Source: Candidatus Gracilibacteria bacterium GN02-872
GTDB taxonomy: Bacteria; Patescibacteriota; Gracilibacteria; BD1-5; UBA6164
Assembly: GCA_003260325.1 (NCBI GenBank)
Contig: MOLU01000005.1
Location: 35,571 to 99,570, forward strand
Direction of reading: 5' to 3'
DNA: 64,000 nt
A model generated the notes under the pieces. The model made no database searches. It was not told the DNA's origin and was given only the letters and a program-made list of their open reading frames with translations. Shown here piece after piece: positions 34,529 to 44,870 of this stretch. A program made the position numbers and the translations under genes. Every line of letters starts with the position of its first letter. Position 1 is the stretch's first letter.

Positions 34529-35773
34529 TTATTTTAATTTAAAAGTTTGAAAATTTGATTTTTGGGAAATATCTTCTTTTTCTTCTTGTTCAACTTTTTT
34601 GTTCAATTCGTTTTTTTCATTTATTTCTCATAAAATATCTTTTTTTTCTTCAGGAATTTTATTTAATTTTTCTTCTTTTTTTATTTCTAAATCTAGTTTT
34701 TTCTCTAATTCTCAGTTTCACAAAATCACATCTTCAATTATTTCTAATGGTTTAAAAAAATCTTTTAAATTTAATCAATTTTTTCTTAAGTTTTTATATT
34801 TTTCTAGCTTTCTAAAAATATTTTCATCTAAGCTGTCTTTTTCGTTTAAAATATCACTTCCATAGTTTTTATGGAAATAAAGAGCATTTTTCTCTTGATG
34901 GTTTCCTGCGCTTTCACTTAAAGGAATAATTATAGAGTGTATTCCAAAAGCTGTTAATTCCCAAAGGGTAGTTGCTCCAGCTCTAGTTATAGCTATATCT
35001 GTTTGTTTTAATATTTTTCAAAGTTCAACTTGAGAAATAAAATCATAAGTTCTTACATTTTCATATCTTCTAAAATCCTTTTTAAAATGTTGGTTTTTTT
35101 CTCAAAGAATTATTGTAAAATCAACAAAACTTAGTTTTGGTAAAATTTTTATCAAACTTTCAAAAATACGAGTTGATCATTGACTTCATGCAATAACAAT
35201 GACATTTAAATAAATATTTTCATCAAGTTTTAAATCTTTTAAACCTGAAATTATCTCTGGATTCAAAATTTGCCCTGTAAAAATATGTTTTTTATTCTCT
35301 GGATCTTCTGTCTTTTCGTTTGGAAAAGTATAGAATACTTTTGTTGCCATTTTTGAAATCATTCTGTTTGCTAATCCAGGAACAGTATCTGACTCATGAA
35401 TATATATTTTTCTTCTAAGTAAAAATGCAGCAATACAAAGTGGAACAGCTACATATCAACCTTTTGAAAAAACTATATTTATTCTGTACCTTAAAATAAA
35501 ATAAATTCCAAAAAATATTCATGTTAAGTTTTTTAAAGGCTCAAAAAAGTTTCTCCAGTCAAAATATCTTCTTAGCTTTCCTGCAGGGATATCTAGAAAT
35601 TTTATATTATTTTCCATAGCAATATCAAACTCTAGTCACTCTTCCTCTCAAACCCAAAAAAATTCTAGATTTTTGTTATCTTTGAAAAAATTATAAGTTG
35701 ATAATAAAGGGAAGATATGTCATCAAGTAGCTCACCCTGTTAGAGCTATTCTTCTTTTTTTATTTTTTTTCAT
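34529..35773 (-). CDS. murG: UDP-GlcNAc:lipid-II N-acetylglucosaminyltransferase MurG
   Basis: 414 aa (family about 355-370). Adds GlcNAc to lipid I on the inner face of the membrane to make lipid II. N-terminal GGATGGHIFPLL, membrane-docking patch with SKGGYVAVPLCIAAF, IYIHESDTVPGLANRM, then the C-terminal donor domain GSQGSTRIFESL, ITRAGATTLWELTAFGIHSIIIPL. After about residue 345 it carries an extra Glu/Lys-rich coiled tail of about 65 residues not found in normal MurG. Confidence 0.94.
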
Positions 35774-35867
35774 TATAAAATAATAAATTTCTTAAAAATA
35801 TATTTGGCATTATAATAACGAAATTTTATTATTTTTCAAAGTTTTTTTTAATTTTCTTTTAAATAAA

Positions 35868-35892
35868 AAAAATCCACTTTTTATGGATTTTT
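35868..35892 (-). terminator. Terminator of the metal-related operon
   Basis: 9-bp stem AAAAATCCA / TGGATTTTT, touching the stop codon of the last CooC-like gene, followed by A/T tract on the minus strand. Confidence 0.6.
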
Positions 35893-36770
35893 TAAGCTAA
35901 AAACTTAGCCTTTTTTTCATCTAAAAATTTTATTCTGTTTTCTATTCTTTTTTCTACATTTCTTTTAAAATTTTTGATTTCAATTATTTTTTCGGCTATT
36001 TTATCGATAGCTTTATCTAGTTCGACTATATCTCATAAATGAAGTTTTTTTTCAGAATCTAAATCATAAATTTCCTCAGAAAAAGCAATTCAAGGCAGAA
36101 TATTATATTTTGAAAAGTTATTTTGTATTATTTCTAAATCCTCATCATCAAGGTATTTATTTGGAATTATGAAAAATTCATCTTTTTTGAAGTCAATCAT
36201 CTCAAGTCAATTTATTATTTGTCTTGCTACTTTTATATTTTTAAAATTTGCATCTGTTACGACAAAAATCAAATCAAAACTCATAATTGTTGCTCTTGAA
36301 ATCATTTCTATTCCAGCTGCTAAATCTGCAACTAAAATCTCATCTTTTTTCAGTTTTATGTGATTCATAAAGACTTTTGACATTTCATAATAATCACACA
36401 TTGACTCAATTCATCTTTTTTCATCTTCTATAAAACCTAAACTCATAGCTGTTATTTTTCACTCTGTTAAACTATTTTCTTTTATAAATTTATTTTCTAA
36501 ATTATAAAATCAATCAGTTTCTTTAGGTAAAAATATTCTATTTTCCCAATCATCCATTTGAGTACTTCAAGTATAAGCCATTATTTCATCTTTTTTAGGT
36601 CAAAAGTATTTCATATTTTTAGTATTTTTGAGTCAAAGAGAAGAAACAAGATTTACATTTGAGTCCAGATCTAGAGCCAAGATTTTATATTTTTCAGATA
36701 ATTTTTTTATGATAAGTGAACTAAGAGTTGTCTTTCAAGCTCATCATTTTCAGGCAAATCAGATTTTCAT
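35892..36770 (-). CDS. CooC/MinD-like P-loop ATPase (copy A)
   Basis: 292 aa. Deviant Walker A GKGGAGKTTLSSL at residues 8-20, with all of its four Gly written TGA. ALDLDSNVNL is switch I. EILVADLAAGIEMISRATI matches the CooC signature DxEAGiExxxRG, which sets nickel-insertion ATPases apart from MinD. The CooC Cys-x-Cys metal motif is reduced to one Cys, in ESMCDYYEMSKVF. No C-terminal amphipathic MinD helix. CooC loads Ni into CO dehydrogenase; no such enzyme is expected in this lineage, so the client is unknown. Last gene of the NAS-like/COG0523 operon. Confidence 0.82.
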
Positions 36771-36791
36771 AAATTTATTTTTTTTATAATT

Positions 36792-37652
36792 TTAGTGGCA
36801 TTTTTTTCAAAGTTTTAAATCATCAAGATTTTTTAATCTTTCTAATTTTTCTTTATCTATTCACATTTTTAAAATATTTTCAATAATTGGAGAAAAATTA
36901 TTTTTTATAATTTTATTTTCTAAATCAATTTCTTTTTTGATATCCATTTTCATCAGTTCTTTACTAAAAGGAATTATTCAAATTATTTGGATATCTTGTC
37001 AAAATTCAGATTTTATGAATTCTATATCTTTTTCACTTCTTACTTTATTTAAGATAAAAAATACGTTTTTGAAATTTATCAGTTTTAAAGTTTTAAAAAT
37101 ATCTTTTGTCACATCAATATTTTTCAAATTTGGCTCTAAAGGAATGATTAGATTGTCAAAACTAGCTATAATTCACTTTGTTGAAGCTTCACTTCAAGCT
37201 GCAAAATCAACCAATACTATTTCTTTATCATTATCTTTTAGGTTTGATAAAAATACTTTCATTGTTTCATTATAAGGACACATTCAAGTTACTCAAACTC
37301 TTTTTTCTTTTGGTTCTCAAAGCTGGATTAAACTTATATTTTCTTTTTGATAAGCTGTTTTTTGAAAAACTTTATCATTTTGGTTTAGTTCAAAAACTCA
37401 AATTCAATTTTTTGGGAAGTATTTTCTTTCATAACTACTTTTAGAAACTTCAGATTTTTTAAATATTTCTTCTCTTAATTCTCAAAGTTCAGATTTTTCT
37501 TCTATTTTATCATTAAAAATATAATCTATTAAATTTTTATTTGAGTCAGCATCTATTGCAATTACTTTTTTGTATTTTTGCAGTAAATTTATTAGAACTA
37601 CGCAAATCATAGTTTTTCCTGCTCATCATTTTCATATCAATGCTAATTTCAT
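36792..37652 (-). CDS. CooC/MinD-like P-loop ATPase (copy B)
   Basis: 286 aa, paralogous to the next gene downstream (21 bp away). Walker A GKGGAGKTMICVVL, switch I AIDADSNKNL, and the CooC-type EIVLVDFAAGSEASTKG, with a lone Cys in VTGMCPYNETMKVF where CooC has its CxC metal motif. Both copies keep an (M)C-x-Y-x-E pattern there, so the Cys is probably functional. C-terminal half helical, ending KKCH. Tandem copies could form a heterodimer, since the deviant Walker A ATPases work as dimers. Confidence 0.82.
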
Positions 37653-37660
37653 AATTTTTA

Positions 37661-39178
37661 TTATTTTTTATAATTTTCCCATTTTGCAACTCTACCATTT
37701 TCATTATAATATTCATAAGAAAGCCATTCTTTCATAAATTCTTCATTTTGAGAAAGGTTTTGAACAAAATTATTTTTTAAAAAATTTTCAACTTCTTCAT
37801 ATTGATTATTAGTTAAAAGATCAATATTATATTTTTCTTTTAAATATTTGTTTAAAAAATCAAATCTTTTTCAGCAAATATAAGTTGGGCTTTTATGACA
37901 ATGTTTTTCAAAATCTCAAATTGTAATTATTTCATCTGGAAGTCATTTGTAAGCCTTTATTTTATATTTTATCCAGATATAAGGATTATCATACTTCATA
38001 GATTCTCACAAAGTTTTTTGATTTAATTCTTTTTTTATTATTTTAGCTTGTAATTCTGACTTTTTGTCTTTGTCTTCAGTTTTTTTAAGTTCATTATTTA
38101 AATGTTTTATTTCTTTGTCTAGATTCATCCGTTCAAAAAATTGCTCAACAAGAAGTTTTATTTTCTTCTCTGATTCTTTAAAATCTCATATTTTAGGTAT
38201 AAAATAATTCTCAACTTGGTTTTCATCTAAATTCTCTAAAATATTTAAATCAAATTTATTCAAAGTTATCAAATTGAAAAATCAACTTTTTTCAGTCTTT
38301 TCTCAAAAATTTAAGTTTCAATGAACAAAATCAAACTCTCTTCAATTAGCCAAAACTCACTTTGCTCTAATTAAATCTTTTCATAAAATATTTATTAAAT
38401 TTTTAAGTTGATTCTCTGAAATATTTCATTTAATGCTTACAGTATTTAAATTGTTATTGTGATTATTATGGTCTTTTTCTTCAGTGGAAAAAGAAAGATT
38501 ATTTCAAGAGTTTATTATTTTAAAAATATTTTTTTTAGTTTGATGTTTTATATTTTGTATTTTTTCCCATAACTCTCAGAAAAACTCGCTATTCTCATTT
38601 CTTGGAAAATATTCTTCACTTTTCTGTGGTTCAGGAATATCTATAATTTCGGCATTTGGATTTATTGAATTTAAATATTTTATGTATTTTTCTAAATTTC
38701 AATTTTTCCAAGTAATTCCGATTATATCTGCTATTTTTAGTTGATTTTCTTCTATTTCTTTTTCTAGACCGGTTCTTCTTTCAGAGTGCAGAGAATCTCA
38801 CATAGTTATAATTGAAACATTAAATCAAGCTTTATTTAAAGTTTCTTTTATAGTTTTTCAATCTGCTATTCAAGTTGGTTCAATTATTATATTTCTTGAA
38901 ATTCAGTTTTTTTGGTCTTCTTTTTTTATTTTTTGTAAGGTTTCTTCAAAAGATTTTAAATCTTGACAACAAACGCATCACTGAGAAAGAGGAATAGTGT
39001 CAGTTCAGTTTATGCGAGTAGAGTCTATATTTATATCTCAAATATCGTTTACGATAACAATCGTATTTTTAGGAAAATTTGGTGCTAAATTATTGATAAG
39101 AGTTGTTTTTCCTGAACCTAATGGTCAAGAAACTAAAATCACTTTTGAGTTATTTTTTTCTGTTTCTAAATAAGACAT
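37661..39178 (-). CDS. COG0523/CobW-family metallochaperone GTPase
   Basis: 505 aa. G1 motif SGPLGSGKTTLINNLA, then the family-defining metal site GCVCC (in LSQGCVCCQDL, about residue 72) and IIIEPTGIAD. The DHNNHNNN histidine-rich stretch (about 255) resembles the His-rich linker that stores Zn in many members. The usual CobW_C domain follows as NTVSIKGNISENQL to RAKGVLANGREFDFVHGNL. An unusual helical C-terminal region of about 150 residues contains CxxC-like features (CHKSPTYICGKRF). It likely delivers Zn or another divalent metal to a client enzyme. Starts 2 bp after the NAS-like gene. Confidence 0.88.
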
Positions 39179-39180
39179 AA

Positions 39181-39930
39181 TTATTTAGTTAATATTATAA
39201 ATGAATTTACTATTTCGTTTTTTGGATGAACAATAAGTTCTTCTTTAAAAAATTTTTTTAGAATTTTTTTATCTATTTTTTTGTAAACTAATTGTCTCAT
39301 TTTATGACTTGTCCTAAGTAAAATATGAGAAAAATTTAGATTTTTTATATTTTTTAAAATATTTTCTTGATTATCATTTCAAAAAATTAAGCTTGCTCAG
39401 TAAACTAAATCATATTTTTCTGTATCAGAATAATCTAAAATATCTGATTTTACAAAAGATATTTTTTCTTTTAGGCCTAGTTTGTCAACTAATTTTATTG
39501 CTAAATTTATTGCTTCTTGATTATAATCAATTATTTTGCAATTTACTCAAAATTTTTTTGATAAAATTATCGCAGTTAAGGGAAGAGGTCATCATCCTAT
39601 AAATAAGACATTTTTTATTTTTTCTTCATTTATAAAAGATGCATTTATAAATTCTAATTCTGTTAGCTTTAAATAATTTTTATAATAAATAAAATTTTCT
39701 ATTTCTATTTTTGAATTTTTTGAATTTATTATTTTTTCTGCCCAAAATTTTTCCATTTCAAATTCTGCTTTCGCACAAATTTCATTTATTTCTAGGATTT
39801 TTTTATCAATTTTTAAAGACCTGTTGTTTTCAATTGCATATTTACATAATTCAGAAAATAGTTCATTTGTTTCATTATTTGGCTTTAAATCATTTAAATT
39901 CTTTAATCTTTTATAGAAATTGTTTATCAT
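39181..39930 (-). CDS. Nicotianamine synthase/CntL-like methionine-based metallophore enzyme
   Basis: 249 aa. The Rossmann core begins VLFIGGGPLPLTAII, nearly the hallmark of nicotianamine synthases (FIGSGPLPLTSI). It continues CKIIDYNQEAINLAIKLV, DILDYSDTEKYDLVYWASLI, then HILLRTSHKMRQLVY and HPKNEIVNSFIILTK, matching the NAS order RSAH, HPxDEVINS. NAS-type enzymes transfer aminocarboxypropyl groups from S-adenosylmethionine to build metal chelators (nicotianamine, staphylopine). No opine dehydrogenase or exporter is adjacent. First gene of the metal operon. ATG at 39930 is preferred; a TTG 42 bp upstream (39972) is in frame. Confidence 0.85.
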
Positions 39931-40184
39931 AAATTTATCTTTTATAGAAATATTATTGATATTGAGTATCAATATTAGAAAATAAACTTTAATTATTTTT
40001 TTAATTTTGTCAAATGAAAATTCTAAAAATTATTGACTTTTTTAACTAAAAGTTTTGACTCAAAAGAAAAATATGTTATAATTTTTTAAGTACTTTAAAA
40101 GAATTATTGTATTTTTAATTTTTTTATAGGATTTTTTGCAAAAGTCCTTTTTTTAATCGTAAAAAATATTTTTTAAATTTGAAT

Positions 40185-41339
40185 ATGAAACATAAATATA
40201 TTTTTTTTATTTTGCCGTTTGTTGTAATAATTATTTGATTGCTTTTGATTCCTTTTTATAATTTATTTTCTTTTGCTGATTTTTCAAATTCTGAAAATTC
40301 TTCAGAAAATAAGCTTTTGACAGAGTTTAATATTTCTGAATTGAAACAGCTTAATGAAGTCTTGAAAAATTTGGATGATTCTAAAATAACTGATTCTAGG
40401 CTAAAAACTAGATTTTTAGCTATGAAAGATGATTTTATTCAAGAAGAGCATAAACTTGAAGAAGAACAAAAAAAGCTTGAAGAAGCGCAAAAAAAACAAG
40501 AAGAAGAAAATAAAAGAATCGAAGAAGAAAGAAAAAAACAAGAGGAAGAAGAGAAAAAAAGACTTGAAGCTATGTTTCCAAAAGAATTTGATATTACAAA
40601 AGATTTAGCAAAACTTCATATTCAGGAAAGAAATCTTTCTTGTGAAGCTGCTGCTACAACTGATGTATTATCAACTATTTTGAAAACAGATATCGCGGAA
40701 AAAGATATTTTGGATAAAATGAAAAAAGAAAAAACTTATTGAAAACCTTCATATCGTTCTGATTGAAAACTTATTTGGTGAAATCCTGATAATTGATTTG
40801 TTTGAGAAATGGATTGACATCAGTTTGATTTGACTTGATACGCGATTTATGAAAAACCTATGTCTGAAATTTATACTTCATATTGAGTAAAGTTTGATAC
40901 TTATAATAGATTTGGCAATAATTTGTGAATAAAGGATACAAAAGAGGCTTTGAGTTATTTGTTAAAAGAATTAGTAAAATGAAATTTTGTTCAAATTCGG
41001 TGAGATTATTGTACAGATCAAAAATTTGAAGACTGAACAATGGATAGAAAAATAACTACAGAGGAAGCAAATAAAGGTTTGGCTCAAAAGAATTTTTGTT
41101 ATTCATTCAATCAAGAAAGAAGAATAACTTGGTATACTGAAGATTGAGAAGAAATAAATGCGGCTAAGCAATCACATAATTTCTTACTTTTGTGATATAT
41201 TTGAGATATAAATAATCCTGAAAAGGTAATTATTTGGGATACTGCAACTTGAAGGCATGTTTATCCAACATCAGAATGGATGAGAAAATGGGAACTTAAC
41301 GATGCTAGAGCAATAATTGTTCACAATGAAAAAAAATAA
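40185..41339 (+). CDS. Membrane-anchored C39-like peptidase (Peptidase_C39_2)
   Basis: 384 aa. One N-terminal TM/signal anchor (residues 5-30), then a linker and a Glu/Lys coiled coil (about 80-125, six EEEKK-type heptads). The C39_2 domain follows, with the nucleophile Cys in RNLSCEAAATTDVL and His/Asp in KQSHNFLLLGYIGD and VIIWDTATGRHVYP. Such domains cleave peptides outside the cell. No in-frame TGA occurs in the coiled-coil part because it has no Gly, so a conventional reading sees only that part. Own terminator. Confidence 0.82.
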
Positions 41340-41360
41340 TAGATTTTTAAATCTATTATT
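41335..41360 (+). terminator. Terminator of the C39-like peptidase gene
   Basis: 12-bp stem AATAATAGATTT / AAATCTATTATT with a minimal loop, then TTTT. Confidence 0.75.
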
Positions 41361-41381
41361 TTTAGTTTATTTAATTTTGTC

Positions 41382-41409
41382 TTGACTTTTTGAATTTTTT
41401 TGATAAAAT
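41382..41409 (+). promoter_or_regulatory. Promoter of rplU
   Basis: TTGACT (41382-41387), 16-nt spacer, TAAAAT (41404-41409). The architecture matches other promoters in the window. Confidence 0.65.
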
Positions 41410-41415
41410 CTCTCA

Positions 41416-41548
41416 CAAATAAAAAAATAATTTTTTCAAGATTTAAGAAACAAGAAAAATTAGGGTTTTTGATTTTTAAGTTTTGAAACTTAAAAATTAT
41501 TGCTTTGCAGAGCAATATTTTAATTTATTTACTAATTATTTTTTAAAA
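41416..41548 (+). promoter_or_regulatory. Structured 5-prime leader of rplU (L21 leader candidate)
   Basis: About 130 nt of untranslated leader containing two consecutive hairpins: 41473-41496 (11-bp stem TTTTTAAGTTT / AAACTTAAAAA) and 41499-41516 (ATTGCT / AGCAAT, loop TTGCAG). Autoregulatory L21 leaders are known in Firmicutes; this one does not obviously match their consensus but has the right place. Confidence 0.45.
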
Positions 41549-41860
41549 ATGTTAGCTGTAATAGAATTGTGAGGAAATCAATTTACTGTTAAACAATGAG
41601 ATATAATTGATGTTAAAAAACTAGATAAAGAAATAAATGCAAGTTTTGATGTTTCTGCTATGCTTGTTTCTGATGAAGAAGGAAAAGAAACAAAAGTTTG
41701 AACTCCTTTTGTTGAAGGATCAAAAGTAGTTTTGAAAGTTTTGGATCAATTTAAATGAAAAAAAGTCAGAGTTTTTAAAATGAAATCTAAAAAGAGATAT
41801 ATGAGAAATAATTGATTTAGAGCTAGATTAACTAAATTAGAAGTTATTTCAATTGCTTAA
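41549..41860 (+). CDS. rplU: 50S ribosomal protein L21
   Basis: 103 aa, the normal L21 length. Starts MLAVIELGGNQFTVKQGDII and ends RNNGFRARLTKLEVISIA, with GKKVRVFKMKSKKRYMRN in between. Five of its eight glycines are TGA and three are GGA, making it the clearest proof of code 25 in this window. No rpmA (L27) follows, unlike in most bacteria. Confidence 0.98.
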
Positions 41861-41869
41861 CTTTTAAAG

Positions 41870-41896
41870 AAAATACTTGTATTTTACAAGTATTTT
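41870..41896 (+). terminator. Terminator of rplU
   Basis: 12-bp stem AAAATACTTGTA / TACAAGTATTTT, loop TTT, then T run. Confidence 0.85.
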
Positions 41897-41941
41897 TTTG
41901 TGATTAAATTCAGTTTTTTGTCTTTCAAAATAGAAAAAAAT

Positions 41942-41969
41942 TTGATTTTTGAAATATTTTCTATATAAT
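41942..41969 (+). promoter_or_regulatory. Promoter of the LysM-CHAP gene
   Basis: TTGATT (41942-41947), 16-nt spacer, TATAAT (41964-41969), followed by a leader of about 110 nt with a small AGAAGA / TCTTCT hairpin at 41975-41991. Confidence 0.6.
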
Positions 41970-42086
41970 TCAGAAAGAAGATTTTGTCTTCTAAATAAAA
42001 TCCTTTTTTTAAAGGTTAGAAATATATTTTTAAATATTAAAAAATATTTATAAAGTTTTTCTATTTATTTTTTTAATCAATTTCGA

Positions 42087-43250
42087 TTGGTAAAACAAAA
42101 AGTTAATATCAAAGCTCGTATAGAAAGACATTTAAGAATTCTTAGAAATGTCTGATTTGAAAGTAAGACTTTTAAACAAGGAAAACTTGGATATAGTTTG
42201 ACTATTTGTTTGATTTTTATTATATTTATTTTTCCTATTTATCCTTCTATTTCAAGTATAGTTTACACAAACACAGAAATCGATTTTGACAGATCTGATG
42301 TTGATGAATCAAGTATTATTGAATCTTATGATCTGGATGATCCAGAAGCAGAAAATGTTCCTATTTTTGAAAGTGTTGATTCCTACATTTCAGTTAATAC
42401 TATTTTGGATAGCAAGAGAAACCTGTCTTGAACAAGTGAAGTTCTTTCTTATGAGGTAAAAGTTTGAGATTCTATTCCTTCAATTGCAGAAAAATTTTGA
42501 GTTTCTGTAAATACTATTTTGTGGGCAAACAATATGGAGTCATCAAGAAGCTTAGTTGTTTGAGAAAAAATTAGAGTTCCATCTGCTACATGATATTTGT
42601 ATAAGATCAAAAGAGGAGATGTAATTGAAAATATTGCAAAAGAGTATAACGTCTCAGTAGAAGCTATAGAGAGACAAAATTGAATAAAGGATGGTTATAT
42701 TATAGCTTGAAAAGAAATACTTTTACCTTGAGCTTCAAAAAAAGTTCCTGTTGTTGAAAAACCAAAAGTTATAGTTCAAACAAATTCTAAAACAAATTCA
42801 AAGAATACACAAACACAAAATAAAAAGTCTACTCAAAATTGAAAAAAAACTGTTACTAGAAGAGCTTGATGATGAGAATCAGAATATGTTTCAAGTGGAG
42901 GATCTTATCAACTTGTTTGGAGAAAACCTCAATGGAATTTTGCTTACTGAAATTGTACTCGGTATGTAGCTCAATATAAAAATGTAAACTGGTCTGGTAA
43001 CGCTAATCAATGGTTAAGAAATGCTAGAGCCAAATGACATTCAACTTGAAGTACTCCAAGTCTTTGAGCAATAGTTCAATTTAGTTGAAGAGGTTATAAT
43101 CCTGTTTACTGACATGTTTGAATAGTTATAGGTATTGATTGAAACAATATAATTGTTAGTGATATGAACTTTGCTTCATTTAACAAAGTCACTACTAGAA
43201 AAGTTCCTATAAACTCTGCAAATATAGACTGATATATTTATGTTGATTAA
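42087..43250 (+). CDS. LysM-LysM-CHAP peptidoglycan hydrolase
   Basis: 387 aa. A basic cytoplasmic N-terminus (about 35 residues), one TM anchor (about 38-58, TICLIFIIFIFPIY), an acidic linker, then two LysM domains (VSYEVKVGDSIPSIAEKFGV near 125; YLYKIKRGDVIENIAKEYNV near 172). A Thr/Asn/Lys linker leads to the CHAP amidase: Cys in FAYGNCTRYVAQYK, His in VYGHVGIVIGID. It should bind and cut peptidoglycan outside the membrane, for own-wall remodelling or attack on another cell. TTG at 42087 is the start; no in-frame ATG precedes the TM segment. Confidence 0.88.
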
Positions 43251-43251
43251 A

Positions 43252-43280
43252 AAAAACTTGAAGTTTATCTTCAAGTTTTT
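43252..43280. terminator. Bidirectional terminator after the LysM-CHAP gene
   Basis: 12-bp stem AAAAACTTGAAG / CTTCAAGTTTTT, loop 5, flanked by A and T runs; 6 bp from the convergent stop. Confidence 0.8.
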
Positions 43281-43285
43281 TTATA

Positions 43286-44143
43286 TTATCTTCTCATCGC
43301 ATTGCTTATTTTATAAATTACTTGGTTTAAGGGATTTAGAGTTTTATGTAATCAAAGCCTAAATACTTTAAAATCTTGTTGCAATAAATCAAGGAGAATG
43401 TGGCTTGTAATGTTGTTTTCATAATCATTATAAGCTTGAAATACTATAGGATAGGTATTATAAATCCTTTCTATTTCACTGTCAATTGCATTTAATTTAT
43501 TTGAAAGTTCATTTGTAATATCTAAAATTCAAACACTTTTTTTTCACTTTGTATCAATTAAATTTCAAACTTTTTGATTATATTCTTTCAAATATTCTAA
43601 ATAATAATTATATTTACAAGTTTCGTAGGTTGTTTGTCTTAAAACAGCATTTTTTACAAGATTATTTTTATTTGCTTTTATTCTACAATTTCAATCTAAT
43701 GCTTTGATTTTTGCTTCTATTTCTTTCATTTTTGCTTCTATTTTTGGCCTTAGTTTTGGATTTAGCTTTGGGTTTGTTTTTATTAAATCTTCTTTTATCG
43801 TTTTTAATTCTCTATAATAAGTTGAATAAATTGCGCATCAATAAATTGAATCCATAGCTTTTTCATATTCTTTTTTTGCAAGTTCTAAATCCATTCCTGG
43901 TTTTAATCAAGCTGGTTTATTTCCTTCTAAGTCTTTGAAATATTTTGACTCATCCATTACCATAATGATTTCGTTTGTTTTGTCAGTTTTTTTGTATTCT
44001 GAACAAAATTGTTTAACTTGCTCTTGGTAAAGCTTATATCATCACTTTGTGCTGAAACTTTTTGGTCAAGACTCATTAGCTCAGATAGCATTATTTGTAA
44101 GTCAAAAAACTAAAATTGCAATTATAAAAATATTTTTTTTCAT
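43286..44143 (-). CDS. Secreted helical protein of unknown function
   Basis: 285 aa with a signal peptide (MKKNIFIIAILVFGLTNNAIGA). The mature chain is almost all helical and Lys/Glu/Asn-rich, with five Cys (FCSEY, YGCAIY, GNCRIK, ETCKYN and one more region) that could stabilise a helical bundle. No domain recognised. It lies 7 bp before the pilin-like gene upstream on the same strand (44151-44810), so the two are probably co-transcribed, which hints at a surface or pilus-related role. Confidence 0.6.
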
Positions 44144-44150
44144 AAATTTT

Positions 44151-44810
44151 TTAATTTATATTTAAAAATCAATCTTTTTTTAAAATTTCTTTTTTCCCAA
44201 ATTTTTCTACGATTTGGAAATATTTTTTTTGAGGAATAAAATAATTACTTGATATTATATCTATTTTTGAGTATCATCAAATATTTTTTATGTTAATTTT
44301 TTTAAAATAATCACTTGTTGTAACTATTGCACTTTCTAAAGCTACTTCATTTTTTTTATCAATTTTACTACTATCATTTGTCATATTTTTTGAGGAAATT
44401 TGAATATCTTCTCAAAAATTTTTTATTTTCAAATTTGACTCTGGAAAAGCATAAAATTCAATAAAATCACTGTTTTTTGTTAAAGCAAAATTTTCAATTT
44501 TTAAATCTAAAACTATTTTTATTTCATCAGAAATATCTTTCAAATTATCTATTTCTTCTAGGGATTTTGTAATATTTTTTTGATTTGTATTTTGGTTTTT
44601 TATCTCTTTTAAAATATTTTTTAATTCATTTTCTATCAATTTTAAATTTTTCTCTATTTTTTCTTCATTTGATATTTTTTCAATAAAATTACTGTTTTGT
44701 CTCAAATTTAAACTTATCTTATTACTTAGTGAAATAAAAATAACTCAGAGAATTAAGCTTAAAATTATTGATAGAATAAGGATTGACGCATTTTTGTTAT
44801 TTTCTTGCAT
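44151..44810 (-). CDS. Single-span protein with PilX-like N-terminus
   Basis: 219 aa. Short N-terminus (MQENNKNAS), then a long hydrophobic helix ILILSIILSLILGVIFISLS, resembling the N-terminal helix of PilX/minor-pilin-type proteins, followed by a Lys/Glu/Asn coiled coil (40-110) and a beta-rich C-terminal domain. No clear prepilin G/FxxxE site, so pilin status is uncertain. The divergent neighbour is pilB, 60 bp away, which supports a link with type IV pili. Confidence 0.5.
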
Positions 44811-44870
44811 AAAAAAAATATTTATGATAAAATTATTTTGGATAGATTTTATTTACTTAAATTATAAGTA

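Noticed and set aside
39181..39972. TTG at 39972 as the start of the NAS-like gene
   Set aside because: An ATG 42 bp inside gives a normal N-terminus and ATG is the rule here. The longer form cannot be excluded.
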